A DNA stretch of 35,523 nucleotides from Candidatus Cryptobacteroides merdigallinarum. GTDB taxonomy: Bacteria; Bacteroidota; Bacteroidia; Bacteroidales; UBA932. Position numbers and translations under genes: made by a program. The DNA lies in the NCBI GenBank assembly GCA_017694655.1, contig JADIMQ010000025.1, positions 1 through 35,523 on the forward strand, read 5' to 3'. The notes below the pieces were generated by a model. It was given only the letters and a program-made list of their open reading frames with translations, made no database searches and was not told the DNA's origin. Shown piece after piece: positions 25,835 through 34,661 of this stretch (position 1 is its first letter; every line of letters begins with the position of its first letter).

Positions 25835-27124
25835 ATGAAAAAGAAATCATATATATTCATAGCCGCCGCACTGACCGTATGTGCCGGTGTGTCGTGCCAG
25901 AAAAGCGATATATATATTGATGTGGAACAGGACCTGTATGAAGTCCCGGCGGTATACACGGAACTGAACATACCGGTCAGGTGCAACACAAGCTCCACCG
26001 CGGCAGTCCGGTACGACGGGGAAGAAACTGGCTGGATACTGCTCCTGCCGTCGCTGCTCGGCGGGGACGGCGTCTACTCCCTGTGGATAGAAGAAAACCA
26101 GAGCGAGGCCGAGACCAGGTCCGCCACCCTTGTCATCACGGCCGGGACTTCCACAAGGGAAGTGAAGGTGGTCCAGGACCTTATGACATCCCTTTCAGTG
26201 ACACCGTCATACCTTGCCACCACGACCCCGTCGGGAACGTATCAGCTGCAGATTTCCTCCACAGGGAAATGGACCGTCACCCCGGACCCGGATACCGGAG
26301 GCTGGCTCAGCGTGGACAAGACTTCCGGAGAAGGCAACTCGACCGTCAACCTCACATTCTCCGAGCCGGGGAATGACAGCGAGGTCTATAACGGTACTGT
26401 CACTGTCTCCACGGAAATAAGTGAAGTGACCGTTACCGTACAGCACGGATATGCCCAGGAAATAGACGGGGTGGTGTGGGCGAAAGCCAATGTCGGCGAA
26501 CCGGGGACCTTCGCTTCCTCACCTGACGACCCGGGAATGCTCTACCAGTACAATTCCCGTACAGGCTGGGAAAACCCGTACCCGGATGTGACCGTTTCCC
26601 GCCCTGTCGGTATGCCGGCAGGAGAGCTTTCGGGCCCGGCTGAATGGGCCGATGAGAACAATCCTTGTCCGGACGGCTGGAAAGTGCCGACGATGGAGCA
26701 GGTTGCGGCACTTGTCGGCAGCGAGGAGGACAGGAATTACGGATGGCTGGAAGCGTCGGAAGACGGATTCTCCATTCCGGGCGCTGTCCTCGGTCTTCCG
26801 CAGGAAACGGCCAGGACTGCCACTGCGGCCGACATGAAGGGAGGCATCTTCCTTCCGTGCTCCGGAAATTTCAGCTGTAAGACTCCAAGCACATACCAGA
26901 ATCCGGGACATGCTACCATGAACACTGCTACGAACAAGGAGGGGGTCTACAGGTATGTGGTGAAGATAATGAGCGATACGGAAGCTGTCCTGCCTCCGGG
27001 AACCGACTGGAGCTGGGGAGAGAACAATGCGGCCTACTCCGTAAGGTGTGTCAAGGACGAGCGTGTGTCATACGGACCGGTCGACATCGGGATCCCTGGC
27101 TATGATGAAGGCCAGAGACATTAA
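25835..27124 (+). CDS. Surface-type lipoprotein with BACON repeats and a Fib_succ_major-like C-terminal domain
   Basis: A 429-residue lipoprotein (Cys21, GVSC). Residues of about 30-120 form a diverged beta-sandwich, and 120-205 a BACON-type domain (SLSVTPSYLATTTPSGTYQLQISSTGKWTV, GWLSVDKTSGEGNSTVNLTF). The C-terminal part, from GVVWAKANVGEPG to YSVRCVKD, matches the pattern of the Fibrobacter succinogenes major paralogous domain (NPCPDGWKVPTMEQVAALVG). Its place directly after susD and its domain types suggest a surface glycan-binding protein. The frame extends upstream into susD, but ATG 25835 gives the lipobox. Its last about 200 residues are nearly duplicated in the next gene. Ligand unknown. 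Confidence 0.8.
   Translation: MKKKSYIFIAAALTVCAGVSCQKSDIYIDVEQDLYEVPAVYTELNIPVRCNTSSTAAVRYDGEETGWILLLPSLLGGDGVYSLWIEENQSEAETRSATLVITAGTSTREVKVVQDLMTSLSVTPSYLATTTPSGTYQLQISSTGKWTVTPDPDTGGWLSVDKTSGEGNSTVNLTFSEPGNDSEVYNGTVTVSTEISEVTVTVQHGYAQEIDGVVWAKANVGEPGTFASSPDDPGMLYQYNSRTGWENPYPDVTVSRPVGMPAGELSGPAEWADENNPCPDGWKVPTMEQVAALVGSEEDRNYGWLEASEDGFSIPGAVLGLPQETARTATAADMKGGIFLPCSGNFSCKTPSTYQNPGHATMNTATNKEGVYRYVVKIMSDTEAVLPPGTDWSWGENNAAYSVRCVKDERVSYGPVDIGIPGYDEGQRH
26441..27058 (+). repeat. Duplicated C-terminal domain, copy 1 (partner 28280-28921)
   Basis: The DNA encoding the C-terminal domain of the first surface lipoprotein is repeated in the next gene at 28280-28921. The longest exact match seen is 53 bases (26952-27004 against 28815-28867); others flank the TATGCCCAGGAAATA and GCGAAAGCCAATGTCGG stretches. 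Nucleotide identity is far higher than in the preceding domains of the two genes, pointing to recent duplication or gene conversion. Confidence 0.85.
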
Positions 27125-27142
27125 CATATTAAGGAGAATATC

Positions 27143-28930
27143 ATGAAAAAGACTATATTTTATCTGGCGGCAGCCGCCGCAATGGCCGTTGCCTGTGATA
27201 TGGAGAACGCCGGGACATACCGGCAGGAGGAAGGCGTGCCTTTTTCTCTGGAGGCATCAATATCCTCCACAAAGACGACACTCGACACGGAAGGGTATAA
27301 AGTGTCATGGGAGGATGACGACGCCCTTTCCGTCATCGCAGGATACGCAGACGGCTCCTTCATGCATTACAAGTTTGAAAAGGGCGAGGGGAACACCTTC
27401 TCCTGCCAGAAAGTCTCCGATCCCGGGAATATAACGACATTGGACGTGTTCTATCCATACGACGAGAACAATTACGCGATGGACGGGGACTACGGTCGTG
27501 CCGGGCTGCCTTTCGGAGTCAACTGCACCCAGACCGGCACCGGTGACGCCGGACATATCGACGGCGCACTGTACGGCCATGTCGACATGCCGGCCGAAGG
27601 CACTCCTGAAATTTCCGTGGCCCATGCGTCGGCCCTGTTCGAAGTGCAGGTTAAGAATTCAGGGGACAGTGAAATAAACGTCACGGAGATAAAGCTTTCC
27701 AACGATGCCGGGAAGAATATGACAGGATGGTTCCAGATAAACACTGCTGACGGCACCCTGAACGCGACGAATGCATACAAGGAGGCGACACTTCCTGTGG
27801 AAGAAGGTTCGGTAGGTATCGGTGAGACCGGGCTTTTCTATATCACCACGGCTCCTTTCGACCTTCAGGCAGGCTCCGTCCTCACTGTCACCGTTACAGC
27901 CAGCGGTGCCGACTATGTGTTCGAAAAGACGATGGAGTCCGATGAAGATGGGAAGTTCGCGCCAGGGACAGTGAATTTCCTCACGGCCGAAATCACCGAC
28001 ATCCAGGAAGTGGACCCTGACCTTACTGTCGGGATATCGCCTTCCTACATTGCCCCGGTGGCTGCGTCAGGCACGTATGAGATACAGGTGACCTCCACCG
28101 GGGACTGGCGGGTCACTCAAAGCTCCGGCACTGAAGACTGGCTTTCAGTGGACAAGACAAGCGGTACCGGAAATGATGTAGTCACAGTCACATTGTCCGG
28201 ACTCTCCGGCGGGGACAGCGATGTCAGGACAGGCACCGTCCTGTTCAGGGCAGGCATCAACGAGACTGTCCTGACCATCCAGCACGGCTATGCCCAGGAA
28301 ATAGGCGGGGTTGTGTGGGCGAAAGCCAATGTCGGGAAGCCGGGGACCTTCGCTCCCGCACCTGACGATCCGGGGATGCTCTACCAGTACAATTCCCGCA
28401 CGGGCTGGGAAAACCCGTATCCGGATACGTCTTCTCCACGCCCTGCCGACATGCCTGCGGATGACGGGACGACGACCGGGCCGGCTGCCTGGTCCGCTGA
28501 AAACGACCCTTGCCCTGAAGGCTGGAGAGTTCCGACCGTGAATGAGGTAGCTGCACTTGTCGGCAGCGAATCGGCCAGGAATTACGGGTGGCTGGATGCA
28601 TCGTCCGGCGGTTTCTCCATCCCGGGTGCCGTCCTCGGCCTTCCGCAGGAAAAGGCCAAGTCCGCTACTCCTTCCAACATGCTCGGAGGCATTTTCCTCC
28701 CTTGTTCCGGAAACTTCCATTACAGGTCCGACAGGACATACCAGAATCCCGGACATGTTACCATGAACACGGCTACAGGCAAGACAGACGACAGTGACGG
28801 GACTTTAAGGTACCGGTATGTGGTGAAGATAATGAGCGATACGGAAGCTGTCCTGCCTCCGGGAACCTACTGGAGCTGGGGAGAACTGTATGCCGCCTAT
28901 TCGGTACGATGTGTGGCTGACGTAAATTGA
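27143..28930 (+). CDS. Lipoprotein with fimbrillin-like, BACON and Fib_succ_major-like domains
   Basis: A 595-residue lipoprotein (Cys18, AVAC). Residues of about 25-290 resemble the fimbrillin/Mfa-like family of Bacteroidales (SLEASISSTKTTLDTEGYKVSWEDDDALSVIAG, YPYDENNYAMDG, SALFEVQVKNSGDSEINVTEIKLSNDAGKNMTGWF). A BACON domain follows at about 295-390 (VGISPSYIAPVAASGTYEIQVTSTGDWRV, DWLSVDKTSG), and then the C-terminal domain shared with the preceding protein (GVVWAKANVGKPG to YSVRCVAD). It starts 18 bases after the previous gene. The layout suggests a second, longer surface binding protein for the same ligand with a stalk-like N-terminus. No catalytic motif is visible. Confidence 0.8.
   Translation: MKKTIFYLAAAAAMAVACDMENAGTYRQEEGVPFSLEASISSTKTTLDTEGYKVSWEDDDALSVIAGYADGSFMHYKFEKGEGNTFSCQKVSDPGNITTLDVFYPYDENNYAMDGDYGRAGLPFGVNCTQTGTGDAGHIDGALYGHVDMPAEGTPEISVAHASALFEVQVKNSGDSEINVTEIKLSNDAGKNMTGWFQINTADGTLNATNAYKEATLPVEEGSVGIGETGLFYITTAPFDLQAGSVLTVTVTASGADYVFEKTMESDEDGKFAPGTVNFLTAEITDIQEVDPDLTVGISPSYIAPVAASGTYEIQVTSTGDWRVTQSSGTEDWLSVDKTSGTGNDVVTVTLSGLSGGDSDVRTGTVLFRAGINETVLTIQHGYAQEIGGVVWAKANVGKPGTFAPAPDDPGMLYQYNSRTGWENPYPDTSSPRPADMPADDGTTTGPAAWSAENDPCPEGWRVPTVNEVAALVGSESARNYGWLDASSGGFSIPGAVLGLPQEKAKSATPSNMLGGIFLPCSGNFHYRSDRTYQNPGHVTMNTATGKTDDSDGTLRYRYVVKIMSDTEAVLPPGTYWSWGELYAAYSVRCVADVN
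28280..28921 (+). repeat. Duplicated C-terminal domain, copy 2 (partner 26441-27058)
   Basis: Second copy of the domain-coding repeat. It differs from copy 1 mainly by short in-frame insertions, for example around 28786-28812, where the first gene is shorter. Confidence 0.85.
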
Positions 28931-28938
28931 CACTAATT

Positions 28939-30429
28939 ATGAAACAGATTTTATTTCTTACAATCATTTCCGCTATGGCATTGTGCTCCTGCGACCGGAA
29001 AGATGACCTTGAACCGCAGGAGCCGGTGCTTCCCGGAATTACCGTGAGCGAACTCCGCACACAGAACGGGAAGACATACGTTGAAGTGGACGGAAGACCG
29101 TTCCCGTTCATAGGTGCACAGATCCGTCTGGACGCGCTCCTGAATTGTGACGGGATGTCCCTGCCGGACGTGGAGGAGTATTTCGGGAAGGCGCAGGAAC
29201 TCGGCGTCAACTGCGTGCAGGTCCCGATAAGCTGGAAAATGGTGGAGCCGGAAGAAGGCAGGTACGACTGGAGCATAGTGGACACCATCCTCGGGTATTG
29301 CAACAAATATGGCCTGAAGATGGAGCTCCTGTGGTTCAGCACGAACATGATAGGCGATTCATTCACTTATCTTCTGCCGCAGTACATCCTCTCGGAGCCT
29401 TCAGTGAGACTCCGGAGAGACAATGACGGCTCCCTGCACTCATATTACGGATATATCCATGCCCTGAGGCTGGATGCGGAATGGCTTCTTGAAAAGGAGA
29501 CCGCCGTCGTGACCGCCTTGTTCAACCACATCCGCTACTGGGATTCGAACAACGGTGACCGTCATCCGGTAATCACCTGCCAGGTGCACAACGAGCCTGA
29601 CGGTTTCGTGAGATGGAGATACCGTGACTACAATTTCCGTTATCAGGATGCTTCCGACCTGTCTGCCCAGGAAGCGTGGAATATGGTCTACAATTCCCTT
29701 GACGCTGTCGGGAAAGCCGTAAAAAGCAGTTCCTACAAGGTCTTGACGAGGACGAACCATATAAAGGACGAGGACGGCGGGGATCTCCTGCAGTGGTCCG
29801 ACATAGCTTCCGTGAAAGATATCTTCGCTCTTGAAGGCATAGACTTCGTCGGTATCGACTCGTACAAGTCCTCCGTTTCGGCACTGAAGGCGGATGTCGA
29901 GGCATACAGGTCCATTGACGGGAATTACGCCCTTGTGGCTGAAAACGCCGGAAATTATGAGAACTCGGCGAGCCTTATCCTTGCCGCGTTCGCATCCGGA
30001 GGAGGCTATGATATTTACGAGCTGGCTACAAGCCCGTATTTCGTTACTGTGAATGAATCTGTGGACCAGGGAGTATATACCACAGCCCTTGAGGACAGGG
30101 CCGGGATTACCGGAAATGTCAGGAAGGTGATCAAGGGCCTGACTCTGGCGTCTGAAGACGTGGCAGTGACTCCGCCGGCGGATTTCGCTGCTTTCAACAT
30201 AGGCCAGGACACTCCTCTGCAGTCCTGCCAGGAGACAAAGACTACGGCAACTTCCTCTCTGGAAATAAAATTCGAGACCTCGGGCGGGGCATTGGGCTTC
30301 GCCCTGGACAGAGGTTCGTATGTCGCCCTCTATGCTACTGAAGACGCGGTTTTCACAATTACAGGCAAGGACGGAGCGTCCGAGGCCGTGAACGTGACCG
30401 GCGGGGAACTGACAAGCCACAATCTATGA
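28939..30429 (+). CDS. Clan GH-A glycoside hydrolase lipoprotein (GH35/GH42-like, DUF4978-like tail)
   Basis: A 496-residue lipoprotein (Cys18, LCSC) whose mature start CDRKDDLEP resembles a surface-export signal, so an outer-leaflet enzyme is likely. The (beta/alpha)8 barrel opens with VDGRPFPFIGAQIRLDALL and ELGVNCVQVPISWKMVEPEEGRYDW, as in beta-galactosidase families GH35 and GH42. The acid/base is probably E219 in QVHNEPDG, and the nucleophile E335 in ALVAENAGN. A C-terminal beta domain (from about 420) looks like DUF4978. The frame opens at an upstream TTG, but ATG 28939 gives the lipobox. It overlaps the lyase gene by four bases. The exact family and linkage are not recognised. Confidence 0.78.
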   Translation: MKQILFLTIISAMALCSCDRKDDLEPQEPVLPGITVSELRTQNGKTYVEVDGRPFPFIGAQIRLDALLNCDGMSLPDVEEYFGKAQELGVNCVQVPISWKMVEPEEGRYDWSIVDTILGYCNKYGLKMELLWFSTNMIGDSFTYLLPQYILSEPSVRLRRDNDGSLHSYYGYIHALRLDAEWLLEKETAVVTALFNHIRYWDSNNGDRHPVITCQVHNEPDGFVRWRYRDYNFRYQDASDLSAQEAWNMVYNSLDAVGKAVKSSSYKVLTRTNHIKDEDGGDLLQWSDIASVKDIFALEGIDFVGIDSYKSSVSALKADVEAYRSIDGNYALVAENAGNYENSASLILAAFASGGGYDIYELATSPYFVTVNESVDQGVYTTALEDRAGITGNVRKVIKGLTLASEDVAVTPPADFAAFNIGQDTPLQSCQETKTTATSSLEIKFETSGGALGFALDRGSYVALYATEDAVFTITGKDGASEAVNVTGGELTSHNL

Positions 30430-32261
30430 AACAGGGAATTCTGATACTTGTTATGATGCCATTGCTTCTGCAAAGTGCGGGAGCAATGGCTTCCGGCAGT
30501 CTCCAGGACCGGCCTGCAGTGGACGCGGACAGGTTCAGCGCCGCCTCTGGCATTCCTCATCCCCGCCTTTTCCTGAAGGAGGGGGAAGAGAAGGCTGTGC
30601 AGGAAGCCGTAGATGCATACCCTGTGGTGAAAACCATGCACGGGACTGTCATGGAATGGGCGGATGCGGCATTGACGCAGGCTCCTCTGACCAGGCGGGT
30701 GATAGGGATAAGGCTCCTGGACACAAGCCGGGAGTCCCTGAAACGGGTGTTCGCCCTCTCCTATGCCTACAGGATGACTGGAAAGCAGTGCTATGCCGGG
30801 CGTGCGGAACAGGAGATGCTTGCCTGCTGCGCCTTCAGTGACTGGAATCCTTCGCATTTCCTGGATGTGGCGGAGATGGCCATGTCAATGGCCATAGGTT
30901 ATGACTGGCTTTATGACGTGCTTTCTCCACAGACCCTCGTGACAGTGAGGCAGGCCATCGTCGAAAAGGCTTTCGGACCGGTCTTCAAGGACAAGCAGCC
31001 ATGGTACGACTACACGTCGAACTGGAATTCCGTGTGCAATGCCGGTATGACGGTGGCGGCCCTCGCCCTCTATGAACATGAGCCGGAACTGTGCAGCGAG
31101 ATAATTTCCAGGTCCCTGGCATCCAATCCCAAGGCTCTGGCTGTCTATGCTCCGGACGGCGGCTATCCGGAAGGGGCCATGTACTGGAGCTACGGCTCGT
31201 GCTTCGAAATAATGATGATATCCGCCCTTGAAAGCGCGTGCGGCACGGATTTCGGGCTGGCCGGGTTTCCCGGATTCCTTGAGTCGGGGCGTTTCATGCA
31301 GGCTATGCAGACTCCACGGGGAGGCTGCTGGAACTACAGTGACGCGAATTATGCCTCTTACTGCAACCCGATACTTTTCTGGGTGGCACAGCGGACAGGG
31401 GACCCGGCCCTGCTTTATACGGAGATGACCCTTGCCGGCAAAAAACCTTACCTCGAGGAACGGATACTCCCTTTCGCCGTCATATCCGCATCGAAGATGG
31501 ATATGGACAAGGTGGTTCCTCCGGACTGGAATACATGGTTCAGCCGTGGAATCACTCCAGTATTTGCATACAGGTCCGGCTGGGAGTCGGCCGGCGACAC
31601 ATATTTCGGGATAAAGGGAGGTACCCCATCTTCCGGGCATTCCCACATGGACGGAGGCTCTTTCATATACGAGAGGGACAGTGTCCGCTGGGCTCTGGAC
31701 CTGGGTATGCAGGATTACCATTCCCTGGAAAAATACGGTCTGGATATATGGAGTACGGCACAGGACAGCGACAGGTGGAAGGTGTTCCGGTACGTTAACA
31801 TTAGCCATAACACCATCTCCGTCCTGGACTCACTGCACCGTTCTTCCGGCAAGGCGGAGATAGTCAGGACATTTGCATCGGGCTCACGGAAGGGGGCAGT
31901 GGTGGACCTGACTTCCATATTGCCCCAGTTCAGGAAGGCTACAAGGACTGCGGTACTGGACCGGAAGGACAGGCTCCGTATCGAGGACAGGATTGTGACG
32001 GGCAAGGAGCCGGAAACATTGGTCTGGATGATGAACACCGAGGCCGTGCCGGAAATCGTTTCTGACGACGAGATCCTCCTTACTTGCAGGGGGCATGAGA
32101 TGAGGGTGAAGTTTGACGCCACATCGGCGTTCAGGCTGGAAATTTTCCCGAACACTCCTGTCGCGGAATACGACACCGCGAATCCGGGGACGGTTAGGAT
32201 AGGCCTTGTGATGGATGTCCGGGAGGAAAGCCGGGAAACCGTAACGGCCCGTTTCTATTGA
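30426..32261 (+). CDS. Heparinase II/III-family polysaccharide lyase-like protein
   Basis: A 611-residue exported protein with a type I signal peptide (KQGILILVMMPLLLQSAGAMA), probably periplasmic. The helical toroid domain (about 40-350) includes NWNSVCNAGMTVAALAL (N199-W200-N201) and YAPDGGYPEGAMYWSYGSCFEI, and the C-terminal beta-sandwich starts at TPSSGHSHMDGGSFIYERDSVRWALDLG with H405 and H407. This is the architecture of heparinase II/III-type lyases, which cleave uronic-acid-containing polysaccharides by beta-elimination. The PL family number is uncertain, and some relatives act on other glycans. Its ATG overlaps the stop of the glycosidase gene (ATGA), so the two are translationally coupled. 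Confidence 0.75.
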   Translation: MKQGILILVMMPLLLQSAGAMASGSLQDRPAVDADRFSAASGIPHPRLFLKEGEEKAVQEAVDAYPVVKTMHGTVMEWADAALTQAPLTRRVIGIRLLDTSRESLKRVFALSYAYRMTGKQCYAGRAEQEMLACCAFSDWNPSHFLDVAEMAMSMAIGYDWLYDVLSPQTLVTVRQAIVEKAFGPVFKDKQPWYDYTSNWNSVCNAGMTVAALALYEHEPELCSEIISRSLASNPKALAVYAPDGGYPEGAMYWSYGSCFEIMMISALESACGTDFGLAGFPGFLESGRFMQAMQTPRGGCWNYSDANYASYCNPILFWVAQRTGDPALLYTEMTLAGKKPYLEERILPFAVISASKMDMDKVVPPDWNTWFSRGITPVFAYRSGWESAGDTYFGIKGGTPSSGHSHMDGGSFIYERDSVRWALDLGMQDYHSLEKYGLDIWSTAQDSDRWKVFRYVNISHNTISVLDSLHRSSGKAEIVRTFASGSRKGAVVDLTSILPQFRKATRTAVLDRKDRLRIEDRIVTGKEPETLVWMMNTEAVPEIVSDDEILLTCRGHEMRVKFDATSAFRLEIFPNTPVAEYDTANPGTVRIGLVMDVREESRETVTARFY

Positions 32262-32318
32262 CATCCCCTCTTTCTTTTCTCCTGTCCGGATCCGGTGTGC
32301 GGTTTCAAGGACAGTTGC

Positions 32319-32326
32319 TATTTTTG
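32319..32326 (+). promoter_or_regulatory. Putative -7 element for the GH3 gene
   Basis: TATTTTTG followed by CAGG lies 22 bases before the GH3 start in the 87-base gap after the lyase gene, the only sizeable gap in this part of the locus. It could give the last genes their own transcript. The -33 region is weak. A 10-bp palindrome, CCGGATCCGG (32286-32295), sits upstream. Confidence 0.4.
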
Positions 32327-32348
32327 CAGGCTAATATATTTACTTATC

Positions 32349-34649
32349 ATGAAGATCCACGGAATATCAATTATCATCACATTGGCTATTGCGGTATCCT
32401 GCAGCGGAGACGGGATACCTGTCTACAAGGACGCGTCGGCTCCGGTCGGCAGGCGTGTCGATGACCTTCTGGGGCGGATGACCCTCGAGGAGAAGGTCGG
32501 GCAGATGAACCAGTTCGTCGGCCTGGAGCATATCCGCAGGAACGAGGCTTCCCTCAGCGAAGATGACCTCAGGAACAACACGGCAAACGCGTTCTATCCC
32601 GGATTCAATGCCGATTCCGTGGCGGAATGGACAAAAGAGGGTCTTGTGGGCTCTTTCCTGCATGTGCTGACCGTGGAGGAGGCGAACTATCTCCAGTCAC
32701 TCGCGATGCAGAGCCGGCTGCAGATCCCGGTCATATTCGGTATAGATGCCGTGCACGGGAATGCCAACGCCCCGGACAATACGGTTTATCCTACGAATAT
32801 CGGGCTTGCCTGCTCTTTCGACACCGGCCTGGCGTACCGGATTGCCAGGGAGACGGCCGCCGAAATGAGGGCTATGAATATGCACTGGACCTTCAACCCC
32901 AATGTGGAAGTGGCCCGCGACCCGCGCTGGGGACGGGTCGGGGAAACATTCGGCGAAGACCCGTACCTGGTGTCCCGGATGGGAGAAGCAACGGTGAAAG
33001 GCTATCAGGGGGACCTGTCTTCCGATGACGTCCTGGCCTGCATCAAGCATTTCGTCGGCGGAGGACAGCCTGCAAACGGTACTAACGGTTCTCCTGCAGA
33101 CCTGTCTGAACGGACAGTCCGGGAGGTGTTCTTCCCTCCTTTCGAGGCCGGGGTGAAGGCGGGTGCGATGTCGCTGATGACGGCGCACAATGAACTGAAC
33201 GGGATACCGTGCCACAGCAACGGATGGCTCATGGAGGATGTCGCGAGAGGGGAGTGGGGCTTCAAGGGCTTCGTGGTGAGCGACTGGATGGACATAGAGC
33301 ATCTCCACGACCTTCATGCGACGGCGGAGAGCCTGAAGGAGGCTTTCTTCCAGAGCATCATGGCCGGAATGGACATGCACATGCACGGGGTTTACTGGAA
33401 TGAGTACGTGTGCGAGCTTGTCAGGGAAGGCCGGATTCCGGAACGCCGGATAGACGAGTCCGTGCGAAGGATACTTGAAATGAAGTTCCGCCTCGGGCTT
33501 TTCGAGCAGCCTTATGCCGACGAGAAGACCACGATGGATGTCCGCCTGTGCGACGCCCACCGCCAGACAGCCCTGGAAGCCGCGCGCAAGTCCATAGTTC
33601 TCCTGAAGAACGACGGCCTGCTGCCGCTTTCTCCGGAAAAATACCGCAGGGTGCTTGTAACCGGCATAAACGCCGACGACCATAACATCCTCGGAGACTG
33701 GAGCGCGGACCAGAAGCCGGAGAATGTCGTCACTATACTCGAGGGCCTGCGCATAGTCTCCCCGGGGACAGACTTCGTCTTCGTGGACCAGGGCTGGGAT
33801 CCACGGAACATGTCGGAGGCGAATGTGGAAAAGGCTGCCGCGCAGGCCCGGAGATGTGACCTGAATATTGTCGTGGCCGGAGAGTACATGTACAGGGGAC
33901 GCTGGAACGAAAGGACTTCGGGAGAGGATACCGACCGTTCGGACATCGCCCTGGTGGGGCTCCAGGACGAGCTCATACGGAAAGTCGCCGCCTCCGGCAA
34001 GCCTACAGTCCTTGTCCTTGTGTCGGGACGTCCCCTCGGGACAGAGTGGGCGGCGGAGCATCTTCCGGCCCTGGTGAATGCCTGGGAGCCAGGAATGTAC
34101 GGCGGACAGGCGGTTGCGGAAATCCTTTACGGGAAAGTGAACCCGTCCGCGAAGCTGGCAGTCACCATCCCCCGTTCCGCCGGGCAGGTGCAGATGATCT
34201 ACAACCACAAGCCGTCACAGTATTTCCATCCTTACGTCCTTACCGAAAGCACCCCTCTTTATCCTTTCGGACACGGGCTCTCCTACAATACATACGAATA
34301 TTCCGGGCTTTCGGTGGACAGGACGGAGATCCCGGCGGACGGAACCCTGAAACTTACCGTCAAGGTGACCAACAAAGGCAGTATGGACGGGGAGGAGATA
34401 GTGCAGCTTTATGTCAGGGACAGGTTCTCCCAGGTGACCCGTCCAGTCAAGGAACTCAAGGACTTTGCGAGGGTGGCCCTGAAACCGGGGGAGACCCGTA
34501 CAGTCGAATTCACTGTGACGCCGGACAAGCTCCGTTTCCTCGACAGGAATCTCGAGCCGGTGGTCGAGCCCGGGGAATTCATCCTCATGGCCGGCCCGTC
34601 TTCCGATGACAGGGACCTTCTGAAGACGTCCGTCCATGTAATTGAGTAA
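32349..34649 (+). CDS. GH3 beta-glycosidase lipoprotein (BglX-like)
   Basis: Exo-acting retaining beta-glycosidase of family GH3, 766 residues, anchored as a lipoprotein (Cys18, AVSC). The TIM-barrel domain starts RVDDLLGRMTLEEKVGQMNQF and contains KHFVGGGQ and the nucleophile D312 in VVSDWMD. The alpha/beta sandwich domain starts IVLLKNDGLLPLSP, and a fibronectin-III-like domain ends the protein (VTNKGSMDGEEIVQLYVRD). The short initial frame extension (32295) is not lipoprotein-like, so ATG 32349 is chosen. BglX-type enzymes mostly remove beta-glucose, but GH3 also covers xylosidases and arabinosidases, so the sugar is open. Confidence 0.9.
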   Translation: MKIHGISIIITLAIAVSCSGDGIPVYKDASAPVGRRVDDLLGRMTLEEKVGQMNQFVGLEHIRRNEASLSEDDLRNNTANAFYPGFNADSVAEWTKEGLVGSFLHVLTVEEANYLQSLAMQSRLQIPVIFGIDAVHGNANAPDNTVYPTNIGLACSFDTGLAYRIARETAAEMRAMNMHWTFNPNVEVARDPRWGRVGETFGEDPYLVSRMGEATVKGYQGDLSSDDVLACIKHFVGGGQPANGTNGSPADLSERTVREVFFPPFEAGVKAGAMSLMTAHNELNGIPCHSNGWLMEDVARGEWGFKGFVVSDWMDIEHLHDLHATAESLKEAFFQSIMAGMDMHMHGVYWNEYVCELVREGRIPERRIDESVRRILEMKFRLGLFEQPYADEKTTMDVRLCDAHRQTALEAARKSIVLLKNDGLLPLSPEKYRRVLVTGINADDHNILGDWSADQKPENVVTILEGLRIVSPGTDFVFVDQGWDPRNMSEANVEKAAAQARRCDLNIVVAGEYMYRGRWNERTSGEDTDRSDIALVGLQDELIRKVAASGKPTVLVLVSGRPLGTEWAAEHLPALVNAWEPGMYGGQAVAEILYGKVNPSAKLAVTIPRSAGQVQMIYNHKPSQYFHPYVLTESTPLYPFGHGLSYNTYEYSGLSVDRTEIPADGTLKLTVKVTNKGSMDGEEIVQLYVRDRFSQVTRPVKELKDFARVALKPGETRTVEFTVTPDKLRFLDRNLEPVVEPGEFILMAGPSSDDRDLLKTSVHVIE

Positions 34650-34661
34650 ATCATTCAGTCT

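Noticed and set aside
32286..32295. CCGGATCCGG palindrome before the GH3 gene
   Set aside because: Ten bases only and common in GC-rich DNA; kept as a remark with the GH3 promoter.
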